Of a DNA stretch of 64,000 nt, positions 19,428-28,500 are shown piece after piece. Source of the DNA: Thalassotalea sp. 42_200_T64 (GTDB taxonomy: Bacteria > Pseudomonadota > Gammaproteobacteria > Enterobacterales > Alteromonadaceae). The stretch lies in contig MABC01000042.1 in assembly GCA_002162925.1 (NCBI GenBank), positions 48,349 through 112,348 on the forward strand, in the 5' to 3' direction. The notes beneath the pieces were generated by a model that searched no databases, was not told the DNA's origin, and saw only the letters and a program-made list of their open reading frames with translations. Position numbers and translations under genes: made by a program. Numbering within the stretch: position 1 is the stretch's first letter; the number at the start of each line of letters is the position of its first letter.

Positions 19428-19477
19428 CACTCTAAAGGCGGTCCGGCCTGTCGTGGATAAGTACGTATATGTACAAA
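19428..19477 (+). repeat. Composite interspersed repeat, 5' half copy
   Basis: CACTCTAAAGGCGGTCC, GGCCTGTCGTGGATAAGTAC and the hairpin GTAC-GTATAT-GTAC. The same block order occurs at 28314-28354 and, inverted, at 34926-34977. Confidence 0.75.
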
Positions 19478-19504
19478 AAATGCCAGTCTGTTGACTGGCA
19501 TTTG
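19478..19504 (-). terminator. Intrinsic terminator of clpX
   Basis: AAATGCCAGTC, TGTT, GACTGGCATTT form an 11-bp stem; the minus strand continues into a T run. It is 25 bp after the clpX stop. Confidence 0.88.
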
Positions 19505-19528
19505 TTTGCTTTTAAAGGTGATTACTGA

Positions 19529-20806
19529 TTATTGGTTTGCTTGTTTCTCTTCCGGTGATTCAAACATGATAATAGGTTTTGATTCGCCTTTTATAACTGA
19601 CTCATCAACCACAACCTTGCTAGCATCGGTTAGTGATGGCAGTTCGTACATGGTATCTAACAGCACAGCTTCAACAATTGACCGTAAACCACGGGCTCCG
19701 GTTTTACGGACCATAGCTTTATTGGCAATCGCAATTAATGCATCTTCTCTAAACTCAAGCTCAACACCTTCCATATCGAACAGGGCGGTAAACTGTTTGG
19801 TTAATGCATTTTTCGGCTCTTGCAGTATTTGAATCAATGCACTTTCATCAAGCTCCGTTAGAGTGGCAACGACAGGAAGACGACCAATAAACTCAGGGAT
19901 CAGACCATATTTCACCAAATCTTCTGGTTCCACTTGCTGGAAACGCTCAGTTAACGACTTTTCAGCATCTTTGCCTTTCACTTCGGCACCAAAACCTATG
20001 CCGGTGCCAGTGATCATGCGTTGTTCGATGACTTTATCAAGACCGGAAAATGCACCACCACATATAAATAAGATTTTAGAAGTATCGACTTGCAAAAACT
20101 CTTGTTGTGGGTGCTTACGGCCCCCTTGTGGTGGTACCGCAGCAATAGTACCTTCAACTAACTTTAATAAGGCTTGTTGAACACCTTCACCAGATACATC
20201 GCGAGTGATGGATGGATTATCAGACTTACGTGAAATTTTATCAATTTCATCGATGTAAACAATGCCACGCTGAGCTTTTTCAACGTCGTAATCACATTTC
20301 TGTAATAACTTTTGGATGATGTTTTCAACATCTTCACCAACATAACCCGCTTCGGTTAATGTGGTGGCATCGGCCATTGTAAATGGTACATCCAACATCC
20401 GTGCTAGCGTTTCAGCCAATAAGGTTTTACCTGAACCGGTAGGACCAATAAGTAAAATATTTGATTTCCCTAGCTCGATACCATTATGCATATCACCATT
20501 ACGTAAACGCTTGTAATGGTTATAAACGGCTACCGACAATACTTTTTTAGCATGGGTTTGGCCGATCACGTACTCATCTAAATTTGCTCTGATTTCTTGC
20601 GGCGTTGGCAGTTTTTCAGACTCTGTTTTCGGAGAAATATCTTTAATTTCTTCACGAATAATATCGTTGCAAAGCTCAACACACTCATCACAAACAAACA
20701 CCGAAGGGCCTGCAATCAACTTTCTCACTTCATGCTGACTTTTGCCACAGAACGAGCAATACAATAACTTTTCGTTATCACCGCTACCTTTAATTTCGTC
20801 GGTCAT
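19529..20806 (-). CDS. clpX: ATP-dependent Clp protease ATP-binding subunit ClpX
   Basis: ClpX unfolds tagged substrates and feeds them to ClpP. The 425-residue protein has the N-terminal zinc-binding domain (Cys17, Cys20, Cys39, Cys42), Walker A GPTGSGKT at 121-128, Walker [11 protein letters not shown], the GYVGEDVE pore loop and the IGF loop region (GIGFGAEV) that docks to ClpP. It lies 176 bp downstream of clpP on the same strand, as is usual, and is followed by an intrinsic terminator. Confidence 0.98.
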   Translation of the reverse strand: MTDEIKGSGDNEKLLYCSFCGKSQHEVRKLIAGPSVFVCDECVELCNDIIREEIKDISPKTESEKLPTPQEIRANLDEYVIGQTHAKKVLSVAVYNHYKRLRNGDMHNGIELGKSNILLIGPTGSGKTLLAETLARMLDVPFTMADATTLTEAGYVGEDVENIIQKLLQKCDYDVEKAQRGIVYIDEIDKISRKSDNPSITRDVSGEGVQQALLKLVEGTIAAVPPQGGRKHPQQEFLQVDTSKILFICGGAFSGLDKVIEQRMITGTGIGFGAEVKGKDAEKSLTERFQQVEPEDLVKYGLIPEFIGRLPVVATLTELDESALIQILQEPKNALTKQFTALFDMEGVELEFREDALIAIANKAMVRKTGARGLRSIVEAVLLDTMYELPSLTDASKVVVDESVIKGESKPIIMFESPEEKQANQ

Positions 20807-20982
20807 ACGGTTTTCTACCTCAATTTAAACGTAACCTATCAATTGATATCATTGATAGTGCCTCACTGTTGAGGCTTTATTTTTTTACTACTATCTATAT
20901 ATAGTATTTCACAAAATAAGCAATTAACAACTTAGCTAACTAACCTACTTGTATCAACTATGGGGTTTTCTGCAGATAGTTG

Positions 20983-21597
20983 CTATCTTTTGGTTAAGAT
21001 GTCGTCAACCAAGCCATATTCTACGGCTTCTTGCGCACTTAAAAAATTATCTCGATCAGTGTCATTGGTAACCTTGTCAAGATCTTGACCGGTATGCTCA
21101 GACATTAAACGATTAAGCTTCTCTTTAATAGACAGGATTTCTCTGGCATGAATTTCAAAATCAGACGCCTGTCCCTGGAAACCACCTAATGGTTGATGGA
21201 TCATCACACGAGCATTTGGTAAACAAAAACGTTTGCCTTTTGCACCTGCGGTAAGTAAAAATGCGCCCATGCTTGCCGCCTGCCCCATACATACAGTACT
21301 GACATTGGGTTTGATAAATTGCATGGTATCATAAATAGCCATGCCCGCAGTTACCGAGCCACCCGGAGAATTAATATAAAGGAATATATCCTTATCTGGA
21401 CTTTCCGATTCGAGGAACAACAATTGAGCAACGATCAAATTCGCCATGTGCTCTTCAACCTGGCCACAAAGAAAAATAACACGCTCTTTTAATAAACGTG
21501 AATAAATATCAAACGACCGTTCCCCCTTTGGTGTTTGTTCAACCACCATAGGAACTAATGCATTGTCGATTTGTTGAGAATTATTATTAGTAAACAA
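20983..21597 (-). CDS. clpP: ATP-dependent Clp protease proteolytic subunit
   Basis: ClpP forms the 14-mer proteolytic chamber that works with ClpX or ClpA. The 204-residue product has the catalytic triad Ser109 ([10 protein letters not shown]), His134 (NARVMIHQP) and Asp183 (DTDRDNFLS), plus the oligomerisation segment [19 protein letters not shown]. Length and motifs are normal. It follows tig on the same strand, with a strong hairpin between them that would attenuate readthrough. Confidence 0.98.
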   Translation of the reverse strand: MFTNNNSQQIDNALVPMVVEQTPKGERSFDIYSRLLKERVIFLCGQVEEHMANLIVAQLLFLESESPDKDIFLYINSPGGSVTAGMAIYDTMQFIKPNVSTVCMGQAASMGAFLLTAGAKGKRFCLPNARVMIHQPLGGFQGQASDFEIHAREILSIKEKLNRLMSEHTGQDLDKVTNDTDRDNFLSAQEAVEYGLVDDILTKR

Positions 21598-21621
21598 AGA
21601 AAAATATCCTTAAAGAAATAA

Positions 21622-21653
21622 AAATGGCTTATATGCAGTCATATAAGCCATTT
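21622..21653 (-). terminator. Hairpin between tig and clpP
   Basis: AAATGGCTTATATG, loop CAGT, CATATAAGCCATTT: a perfect 14-bp stem followed on the minus strand by TTTATTT. It lies 64 bp after the tig stop and 25 bp before the clpP start, so it may terminate tig transcripts or regulate readthrough into clpP. Confidence 0.75.
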
Positions 21654-21716
21654 AAGCTATTGCCAGAGACAATGTCAATGCAAAAGACGTTTAAGCGGGT
21701 TAATTCCTAAAAGAAA

Positions 21717-23021
21717 TTACGCTTCTGGGTTCATCATGTCTTTAAATGCAGTGGCTTTTTCAGTTACGTTAGCTTTTTCAAGGATTAATTCAACCGCTTG
21801 TTCTTCTAAAGCAACGTGTTGCATTTGTTGTAGAAGTTCTTGGTTGTTCATGTAGTAATCAACCACTTCTTTTGGATCTTCGTAAGCAGATGCTGCAGAC
21901 TCGATTAATGCTTTAACCTTCTCATCATTCACTTTTAATTCGTTAGTCTTGATCACTTCACCGAGTAACAAACCAACTTTTACACGACGCTCAGCTTGTT
22001 CCTGGAACATCTCAGCAGGTAATTGCGGCATGTTTGCAGGGTCTATTTGACCACCAAAACGTTCCATTGCTTGTTTACGTAACACGTCAATTTCTTGGGT
22101 AATTAACGCTTTTGGCGTGTCAATTTCGTTGGCAGTAACTAAACCTTCAAGTACTTGCTCTTTAACTTTACCTTTAACGGTTTGAGTTAATTCACGCTCC
22201 ATGTTTTTCTTAACTTCTTCACGAAGTGCGTCAATACCTCCTTCTTCAACACCGAACAATTTCGCAAATTCTTCATCAATGTTAGGAAGTACAGGGCCTT
22301 CAGTTTTGTGAACTACGATATCAAACTCAGCATCTTTACCTTTCAGGTTTTCAGCATGATAATCTTCCGGGAAAGTTACGTTGATAGTTTTCTCTTCACC
22401 AACTTTCATACCGGTAACTTCTTTTTCGAAACCAGGGATCATACGACCAGCGCCTAATTCAAGTTCGAAAGCTTCAGCTTTACCGCCTTCAAACTCTTCA
22501 TCGTCAACACGACCATTGAAATCAAGAGTTAATTTATCGCCTTTCTTGGTTTTACGCTTGTTTTCTTTCCAGGTTTTGTGTTGGTTTTGTAATGTAACAA
22601 ACATTTCATCAAGATCATCTTCAGTTACATCTACTACTGGCTTTTCAACGTTAATTGTTTCTAAACCGGCTAATTCCACTTCTGGGTAAATTTCAAACGT
22701 TGCATCAAACTTTAGCTCTTTACCTTCTTCGTTGCTTTTTGCTACGAATGCAGGACGACCAGCCGGGTTTAATTTTTCAGCCATGATAGCTTCAACGAAA
22801 TGACGTTGCATTAATTCACCAGCAACTTCTTGACGTACAGATTTACCGTAACGTTTCTGGATCACTGAAGGTGGTACTTTACCCGGACGGAAACCGTTAA
22901 TTTTTTGTGTTTTTGCGATTTGACGTAGACGGTTTTTTACTTCTACATCTACTGTTTCGGCTGGAACAGAAATTGATACTTTACGTTCTAAGCCTTGAGT
23001 AGTCTCAACTGATACTTGCAT
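21717..23021 (-). CDS. tig: Trigger factor
   Basis: Trigger factor is the ribosome-bound chaperone and prolyl isomerase that meets nascent chains. The 434-residue protein has the N-terminal ribosome-binding domain with the signature [17 protein letters not shown] (about 44-60), a central FKBP-type domain ([25 protein letters not shown] ... [18 protein letters not shown]) and the C-terminal chaperone arms. Length agrees with E. coli (432). It heads the tig-clpP-clpX-lon order. Confidence 0.98.
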   Translation of the reverse strand: MQVSVETTQGLERKVSISVPAETVDVEVKNRLRQIAKTQKINGFRPGKVPPSVIQKRYGKSVRQEVAGELMQRHFVEAIMAEKLNPAGRPAFVAKSNEEGKELKFDATFEIYPEVELAGLETINVEKPVVDVTEDDLDEMFVTLQNQHKTWKENKRKTKKGDKLTLDFNGRVDDEEFEGGKAEAFELELGAGRMIPGFEKEVTGMKVGEEKTINVTFPEDYHAENLKGKDAEFDIVVHKTEGPVLPNIDEEFAKLFGVEEGGIDALREEVKKNMERELTQTVKGKVKEQVLEGLVTANEIDTPKALITQEIDVLRKQAMERFGGQIDPANMPQLPAEMFQEQAERRVKVGLLLGEVIKTNELKVNDEKVKALIESAASAYEDPKEVVDYYMNNQELLQQMQHVALEEQAVELILEKANVTEKATAFKDMMNPEA

Positions 23022-23697
23022 TTTTATACCTCAAATTCCGACGTGTTAACGCCTGTTAATGCATCTTATATATTTACCAGTAAACAAAACGCTTACCGTC
23101 AGTTCATACCCCACCCTTTAGGTGAACTATGAGTCGACAAATCAGTTTATTAATCTCTCGATAAAAAAGATGTTCTAGCGCCTAATAGATATAGGCTTTT
23201 AAAATGTGACGCGGAATTATAGCGGTGCAAAGCACGGCTGTAAATAGCTGAGAACTAACTTATGCGCTTTGCAGCAATGACATTTGTTAATCAATTGCTC
23301 GCAAGCCAAGAAAAAATGCATACAGCCCTTATCGGCACAGGCATTGTTCTCATTTACTAACAATAACTTAGCAAGCTGATACGCCACATTAAGGCTTTAT
23401 ATATGGGCAAACAACGCGAAAACAAGCAGAAAGGTAAAAAATTTAATTTTTTGTTAGGAACAACGAGGAACGAGGAACGAGGAACGAGGAACGAGGAACG
23501 AGGAACGAGGAACGAGGAACGAGGAACGGCAGCATGATAATCATCTCAAATTAAAATACAACGAAAACTTTACTTTTGTTTCTCGAAGAAAATTTACCAA
23601 GTAAATCGTATGTTCTGGTGTTTCAAAGAAGATTTTATGAAATAAAATTGAGTATTTTAAAAATAATGAAGTGAAGTGTTTTTTAAAATAAAGAAAG
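23022..23697. other. Upstream region of tig with 9-copy heptad array
   Basis: Between tig and the tRNA cluster there is no supported gene. The region holds the longest 7-bp array in the window (23463-23528). It must also contain the tig promoter, which I could not place with confidence. Confidence 0.4.
23463..23528. repeat. 7-bp tandem array, ACGAGGA x9
   Basis: Nine perfect copies of ACGAGGA followed by ACG, preceded by an imperfect GGAACA. It is the longest of the ten heptad arrays. Confidence 0.97.
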
Positions 23698-23774
23698 TGG
23701 TCGGTGATGCAAGATTCGAACTTGCGACCCCTTGGACCCAAACCAAGTGCGCTACCAAGCTGCGCTAATCACCG
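23698..23774 (-). tRNA. tRNA-Pro (TGG), copy 1
   Basis: The 77-nt cloverleaf has acceptor CGGTGAT/ATCACCG, anticodon stem CTTGG/CCAAG around TTTGGGT (anticodon TGG), T-loop GTTCGAATC and an encoded CCA. It is identical to the copy at 24100-24176. Confidence 0.97.
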
Positions 23775-23796
23775 ATAATTCTTTCCATTTAAAAAA

Positions 23797-23873
23797 TGGG
23801 GTGGCTAATGGGATTTGAACCCACGACAACCGGAATCACAATCCGGGGCTCTACCAACTGAGCTATAGCCACC
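23797..23873 (-). tRNA. tRNA-His (GTG)
   Basis: The 77-nt gene starts GGTGGCTATAGC with the extra 5' G typical of tRNA-His. The anticodon stem CCGGA/TCCGG encloses TTGTGAT (anticodon GTG) and CCA is encoded. It lies between tRNA-Pro and tRNA-Arg on the same strand. Confidence 0.97.
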
Positions 23874-23879
23874 ACTGTA

Positions 23880-23956
<77 letters not shown>

Positions 23957-24014
23957 AAAACCTCTTACAGGGTATATTAAGTTGAAAAAAATTCAACATT
24001 AATATGTTAGAAAC

Positions 24015-24058
24015 GTGGTCGCTAATGTATAAATGCGTCAAGATTCGAACTTGCGAAT
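24015..24058 (-). pseudogene. tRNA-Pro 3' remnant
   Basis: GTGGTCGCTAATG and TCAAGATTCGAACTTGCGA match the CCA/acceptor side and T-arm of the adjacent tRNA-Pro genes (GTGGTCGGTGATG, GCAAGATTCGAACTTGCGA), separated by about 10 extra bases. The D and anticodon arms are gone. It lies between tRNA-Arg and the second intact tRNA-Pro. Confidence 0.65.
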
Positions 24059-24099
24059 CGTTATCAACATTAACCACACTAAATACCACCAAAGAAAAG

Positions 24100-24176
24100 T
24101 GGTCGGTGATGCAAGATTCGAACTTGCGACCCCTTGGACCCAAACCAAGTGCGCTACCAAGCTGCGCTAATCACCG
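24100..24176 (-). tRNA. tRNA-Pro (TGG), copy 2
   Basis: Identical over its length, including a few flanking bases, to the copy at 23698-23774. It is the first intact tRNA gene on the minus strand at this locus and is separated from the Arg-His-Pro group by about 140 bp holding a tRNA-Pro remnant. Confidence 0.97.
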
Positions 24177-24516
24177 ACATATTTTCTGGCTAACACATCA
24201 CTGTGTCAACGGATGCGCATATTACCTATGAGAGATAAGTCCGTCAAACACTTTTTGATATATTTTTGTTGTTCGCTCATTTTTAACGCAGTTTGTATAA
24301 AAAGCCGCTAATAATGACACAAGTTTCAATTTTTGCTGATGATTATTAAATCACTGACATAACTCTGAGTTGGAACAAACTTATTAGAATTGGTTTTATT
24401 AGCCTGTAATATCAAAAATTCTAAAGTATTTGCCAATTACTTCCCCCTTCGCCTACACCCAGCTTAAAAACTATGCGAAAATAGCCGCGTTTTTTTCAAA
24501 CTCCATTAAAGGTTTT

Positions 24517-25371
24517 ATGAGCGCACAGATAATTGACGGCAAAGCTATTGCCCAGCAGATCAGACATTCTGTTAAAGAAAGAGTACAACAACGAATCCGT
24601 AAAGGTAAAAGAGCTCCTGGCTTGGCCGTTGTTTTAGTCGGTAATGATCCGGCTTCTGAAGTCTATGTTGGCAGCAAACGCCGCGCCTGTGAAGAAGTAG
24701 GCTTTATTTCAAAATCTTACGATTTGCCAGAAACAGCAGATCAAGATGAATTATTTCAGTTAATCAATCAGCTAAATAATGATAATGACGTGGATGGCAT
24801 ACTGGTACAACTGCCATTACCCGCAGGATTAGATGCCAATTTGATCATTGAGCATATTCACCCAGATAAAGACGTTGATGGTTTTCACCCTACAAATGTG
24901 GGGAAATTATGTTTACGTCAACCCGGCCTTCGTCCTTGCACGCCAAAAGGTATCATGACGTTAATAGAATCAACCGGTGTTAAGCCGCATGGTTTGGAAG
25001 CCGTTGTGGTCGGCGCGTCAAACATTGTTGGCCGGCCTATGACCTTAGAGTTATTATTGGCCGGTTGTACTACTACGACCACGCACCGTTTTACCAAAAA
25101 TCTCGAAGGTCGTATTCGCCAGGCGGACTTGGTGGTAGTAGCGGTTGGCAAGCCTGAATTTATTCCAGGAGATTGGATCAAAGAAGGTGCAATCGTGATC
25201 GATGTAGGGATTAACCGTTTAGACAATGGCAAACTGGTTGGTGATGTAGAATTTGCGGTTGCCAAAGAAAAAGCAGCGTTTATTACACCCGTACCCGGTG
25301 GTGTTGGCCCAATGACAGTAGCAAGTTTAATTGAAAATACGTTAATTGCTTGTGAACAATTTCATAGTTAA
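24517..25371 (+). CDS. folD: Methylenetetrahydrofolate dehydrogenase / cyclohydrolase
   Basis: FolD interconverts 5,10-methylene-, 5,10-methenyl- and 10-formyl-tetrahydrofolate for purine and fMet synthesis. The start at 24517 ([17 protein letters not shown] upstream) gives the normal 284 residues; the longer frame from 24430 adds 29 residues not in the family. Motifs: [21 protein letters not shown] (with the Tyr/Lys catalytic region), [18 protein letters not shown] and [12 protein letters not shown] for NADP binding. The usual GRSxIVG reads GASNIVG here. A long hairpin terminator shared with cysS follows. Confidence 0.96.
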   Translation: MSAQIIDGKAIAQQIRHSVKERVQQRIRKGKRAPGLAVVLVGNDPASEVYVGSKRRACEEVGFISKSYDLPETADQDELFQLINQLNNDNDVDGILVQLPLPAGLDANLIIEHIHPDKDVDGFHPTNVGKLCLRQPGLRPCTPKGIMTLIESTGVKPHGLEAVVVGASNIVGRPMTLELLLAGCTTTTTHRFTKNLEGRIRQADLVVVAVGKPEFIPGDWIKEGAIVIDVGINRLDNGKLVGDVEFAVAKEKAAFITPVPGGVGPMTVASLIENTLIACEQFHS

Positions 25372-25387
25372 GTACTAGTACTAAGAA

Positions 25388-25430
25388 GCAAAACACAAAA
25401 AGGCGCGGATGCGCCTTTTTTGTGTTTTGC
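25388..25430. terminator. Bidirectional terminator between folD and cysS
   Basis: Arms of 19-20 bases (GCAAAACACAAAAAGGCGC and its complement with one bulged T) flank a GGAT loop. The core GGCGC/GCGCC with A and T tracts on both sides serves both converging genes. Confidence 0.92.
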
Positions 25431-25459
25431 TTAAAGTAAAGAAATTAAATTTTCTTTCT

Positions 25460-26836
25460 TTAACCTCGGCGCCAAGTGGTTTTACCGGCGCTGTCTTCTA
25501 ATATCACCTTCATCGCTTTAAGTTTATCACGGGCGTCATCTGCCATGGCCCAGTCTTTATTGGCACGAGCGGTATTACGTTGTTCAATTAACTGTTCAAT
25601 CAGCTCAGCATCATCATCGGCATCACCTTGAAGAAAGTCTTCCGGATCACTTTGGGCAATACCAATAATGGCACCCAGCTTTATCAAGATGAAAGCTAAC
25701 TCCCCGGCTTTGTCTGAGTCTTCATTTTTAAGTCGATTCACTTCTTTCGATAATTCAAAAATAACGGGTAGTGCTTCAGGGGTATTAAAATCATCATTCA
25801 TCCCTTGTTCAAAACGAGCGACATATGCATTGCCAGTTAGCTCAACTTCAATCGGGGTAACATTCCGTAATGCGGTATAAATACGCTCAAGCGATGCTCG
25901 CGCTTGAGTGAGATTTTCTTGTGAATAATTTAATTGACTGCGGTATTGGCTAGACACTAAAAAGTAACGAACCGATTCGGCATCATAACTTTCTAATACA
26001 CTGCGCAAGGTAAAAAAATTGTTTAACGATTTTGACATTTTTACCTTATCCACTTGCACCATACCGCCGTGCAACCAGTAATTTACGTAAGGTGTATCGT
26101 AGGCGCAGCATGACTGGGCAATTTCATTTTCATGATGAGGAAATTGTAAATCGCTGCCGCCGCCATGAATATCAAAATGATTGCCTAAATGCTTCGAGTT
26201 CATTGCCGAACATTCAATATGCCAACCCGGACGGCCTTCGCCCCAGGGTGAAGACCAAGCAGGTTCACCAGATTTTGCCATTTTCCACAGGACGAAGTCC
26301 ATCGGGTTATTTTTTGCGTCATCAATATCAACACGAGCACCCGCTTGCAACATATCCAAATTTTGCATGCTTAATTTGCCGTAATCCTGATAAGACAACA
26401 CATCAAACATCACATCACCATTTGACGCTACATAAGCATGTTTGTTGGCAATAATGCGTTCGATCATATCGATGATCTCTGGCATATGCGTGGTCACTTT
26501 CGGATCAATGTCCGGGCGAGCAACATTCAATGCATCCAAATCCGCATACATATCTGCGGTCATCCGCGTGGTTAAGCTTTCACAACTTTCATTGTTTTCG
26601 GCAGCTCGTTTGATGATCTTATCGTCGACATCGGTAATATTTCGAACATGAGTTAAGTCATAACCAAGGTAACGTAAATAACGGGCAATGACATCGAACG
26701 CGACATAAGTACGAGCATGACCAATATGGCAGTGATCGTATATAGTTATACCACAAACATACATGCCCACTTTTCCAGGATTAATTGGTTTAAACTCTTC
26801 CTTTTTACGGCTTAAGGTATTGTATATCTGTAACAT
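25460..26836 (-). CDS. cysS: Cysteinyl-tRNA synthetase
   Basis: CysRS charges tRNA-Cys. The class I HIGH motif is CHIGHARTY near residue 37, the KMSKS loop is [10 protein letters not shown], and zinc ligands are visible in [16 protein letters not shown] and HHENEIAQS. The start [15 protein letters not shown] (26836) fits the family at 458 residues; the ATG 12 bases earlier would add MREP and overlies the GAGAG ribosome-binding site. It is convergent with folD and divergent from ppiB. Confidence 0.97.
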   Translation of the reverse strand: MLQIYNTLSRKKEEFKPINPGKVGMYVCGITIYDHCHIGHARTYVAFDVIARYLRYLGYDLTHVRNITDVDDKIIKRAAENNESCESLTTRMTADMYADLDALNVARPDIDPKVTTHMPEIIDMIERIIANKHAYVASNGDVMFDVLSYQDYGKLSMQNLDMLQAGARVDIDDAKNNPMDFVLWKMAKSGEPAWSSPWGEGRPGWHIECSAMNSKHLGNHFDIHGGGSDLQFPHHENEIAQSCCAYDTPYVNYWLHGGMVQVDKVKMSKSLNNFFTLRSVLESYDAESVRYFLVSSQYRSQLNYSQENLTQARASLERIYTALRNVTPIEVELTGNAYVARFEQGMNDDFNTPEALPVIFELSKEVNRLKNEDSDKAGELAFILIKLGAIIGIAQSDPEDFLQGDADDDAELIEQLIEQRNTARANKDWAMADDARDKLKAMKVILEDSAGKTTWRRG

Positions 26837-26919
26837 TGGCTCTCTCATGTTTTAGCATCAGTAAAATGAACTGATTTTATTTTAAAATTTTCGCGCAATT
26901 GTACCCGAACTACCAAGCA

Positions 26920-26940
26920 GAAACTAGAAACGAGAAACTA
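26920..26940. repeat. 7-bp tandem array, GAAACTA/GAAACGA x3
   Basis: GAAACTA, GAAACGA, GAAACTA in the divergent gap between cysS and ppiB. The alternating CTA/CGA ends connect the GGAACTA and GAAACGA array types. Confidence 0.8.
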
Positions 26941-27090
26941 AAAGCCGATAAATATTAATATTTAACGGTATTGTCTTCAACTTTCATCATCATGTTTATT
27001 CTCAGTACAAGGATTTTAGCTTTTTTAACCTTTACAGATTCTGCGAGTAGGTTACAATTCATCGCATACAATAAACCAAGGAAACGACAA

Positions 27091-27582
27091 ATGATCACGT
27101 TTAAAACGAACTTAGGTGACATTAAAATTGCATTAGATTTTGATAATGCCCCTAAAACTGCAGCAAACTTTAAACAATATTGTGAAGAAGGCTTTTACGC
27201 AGGTACTATTTTTCACCGTATAATTAAAGGCTTTATGGCACAAGGCGGTGGTTTTGAATCTGGCATGAGTGAAAAAACAACTCGCGCATCTATCGAAAAC
27301 GAAGCCAATAATGGCTTAAGCAACACTCGCGGCTCTTTAGCGATGGCGCGTACTCAAGATCCTCATTCAGCTTCGGCTCAATTTTTCATTAATTTAGTCG
27401 ATAATACTTTCCTAGATTTTAAAAATGAGTCGGTTCAAGGTTGGGGATACTGTGTATTTGCTAATGTTGTTGAGGGTATGGATGTTATTGATAAAATGAC
27501 ACTTGCTGCAACAGGCCGAAATGGTCACCACGATGATGTACCGTTAGAAGACATTATTGTTGAGTCTGTTGAGGTAGCATAA
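27091..27582 (+). CDS. ppiB: Peptidyl-prolyl cis-trans isomerase B (cyclophilin)
   Basis: The start at 27091 ([16 protein letters not shown], with AAGGAAA upstream) gives the standard 163-residue cytosolic cyclophilin. The longer frame from 26971 has no family support. Active-site motifs are present: [15 protein letters not shown] (catalytic Arg) and [20 protein letters not shown]. The stop codon is directly followed by the lpxH start with no gap, so the two are co-transcribed. Confidence 0.96.
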   Translation: MITFKTNLGDIKIALDFDNAPKTAANFKQYCEEGFYAGTIFHRIIKGFMAQGGGFESGMSEKTTRASIENEANNGLSNTRGSLAMARTQDPHSASAQFFINLVDNTFLDFKNESVQGWGYCVFANVVEGMDVIDKMTLAATGRNGHHDDVPLEDIIVESVEVA

Positions 27583-28311
27583 TTGCTCACCTATTTTATT
27601 GCTGACTTACATTTAACTCAGGAGCGAGTGGATATTACCGATTGCTTCCTGAGTTTTTTGCATAATGAAGCACCCAAAGCAGAAAAACTGTATATTCTTG
27701 GTGACTTCTTTGAGTTTTGGGTAGGCGATGACGATGACGATCCATTCGTATTAAACATTGCCGCCAAACTCAAAACCCTTAGCGAAACTGGCACTCAAAT
27801 ATTTTTCATTGTTGGCAATCGCGATTTCCTGCTAGGAAAAAAATATGCACAAAAATGCGGCATGACCTTATTGCCTGACAGTTGTTTAATCGACTTATAT
27901 GGGCAAAAAACCTTGATCATGCATGGCGATACCTTGTGTACCCGCGATCTGGAATATCAACAATTTCGTAAGAAATCGCGTTCCTGGTGGTGGCAAGGCG
28001 CGGTTAAATGTTTGCCACTGAAAGTGCGCAAGAATATGGCCCGTAATTATCGTCAAAAAGTCGCGATGTCAAACAAAGAGCTGGCGCAAGAAATTATGGA
28101 CGTCACTCCGGATGAAGTGGTAAAAGTATTAGCCGAAGTGGATTCGCAATTATTAATTCATGGCCATACTCATCGCCCGGCAATTCATCAGCTTGAAGTC
28201 AATCACCAAGTGGCGACACGTATTGTACTTGGTGACTGGTACGAACAAGGTGCCTGGTTAAAGTTCAGTGCTGACGGTTATGAATTATTAAATCAATCGT
28301 TTACTTCGTAG
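27583..28311 (+). CDS. lpxH: UDP-2,3-diacylglucosamine hydrolase
   Basis: LpxH makes lipid X in lipid A synthesis at the inner membrane face. It is a calcineurin-like metallophosphoesterase: FIADLHL, LGDFFEFWVGDD, GNRDFLLG, HGDTLC and HGHTHRP supply the two-metal site. The 242-residue length is normal. The only start giving the conserved N-terminus MLTYFIADLHL is a TTG directly after the ppiB stop, so translation is probably coupled. The ppiB-lpxH pair is common in gammaproteobacteria. Confidence 0.96.
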   Translation: MLTYFIADLHLTQERVDITDCFLSFLHNEAPKAEKLYILGDFFEFWVGDDDDDPFVLNIAAKLKTLSETGTQIFFIVGNRDFLLGKKYAQKCGMTLLPDSCLIDLYGQKTLIMHGDTLCTRDLEYQQFRKKSRSWWWQGAVKCLPLKVRKNMARNYRQKVAMSNKELAQEIMDVTPDEVVKVLAEVDSQLLIHGHTHRPAIHQLEVNHQVATRIVLGDWYEQGAWLKFSADGYELLNQSFTS

Positions 28312-28313
28312 CC

Positions 28314-28354
28314 CACTCTAAAGGCTTTCGTGGATAAGTAGCCCGATGTAAATC
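28314..28354 (+). repeat. Composite interspersed repeat, 5' half copy
   Basis: CACTCTAAAGGC, a shorter linker, CGTGGATAAGTA and GCCCGATGTAAATCC, three bases after the lpxH stop. No clear intrinsic terminator for lpxH is seen otherwise. Confidence 0.65.
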
Positions 28355-28396
28355 CATTTCGCGGCGTTATATCAATCGCTTCTGGCCTTTGGCTAT

Positions 28397-28420
28397 GGGG
28401 TTCGGGGTTCGGGGTTCGGG
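28397..28420. repeat. 7-bp tandem array, GGGGTTC x3
   Basis: Three perfect copies of GGGGTTC plus GGG in the convergent gap between lpxH and the DUF885 gene. Confidence 0.85.
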
Positions 28421-28500
28421 CAGACTGAGTATTGTTACACTATCGGTAAATTGATCAAATACACAGCCTGTGGCCAGTAGCTCGTTGCCCGTAGCTTAAG

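Noticed and set aside
23463..23528. Possible CRISPR array
   Set aside because: The 7-bp units are contiguous with no spacers, and there are no cas genes.
24004..24231. 75-residue plus-strand ORF across the tRNA-Pro genes
   Set aside because: It is the antisense translation of the tRNA-Pro copy and its remnant (phrases such as SVMQDSNLRPLGPK are the familiar artefact of tRNA loci).
26032..26454. 140-residue plus-strand ORF inside cysS
   Set aside because: It is a frame shadow of the well-conserved cysS coding strand.
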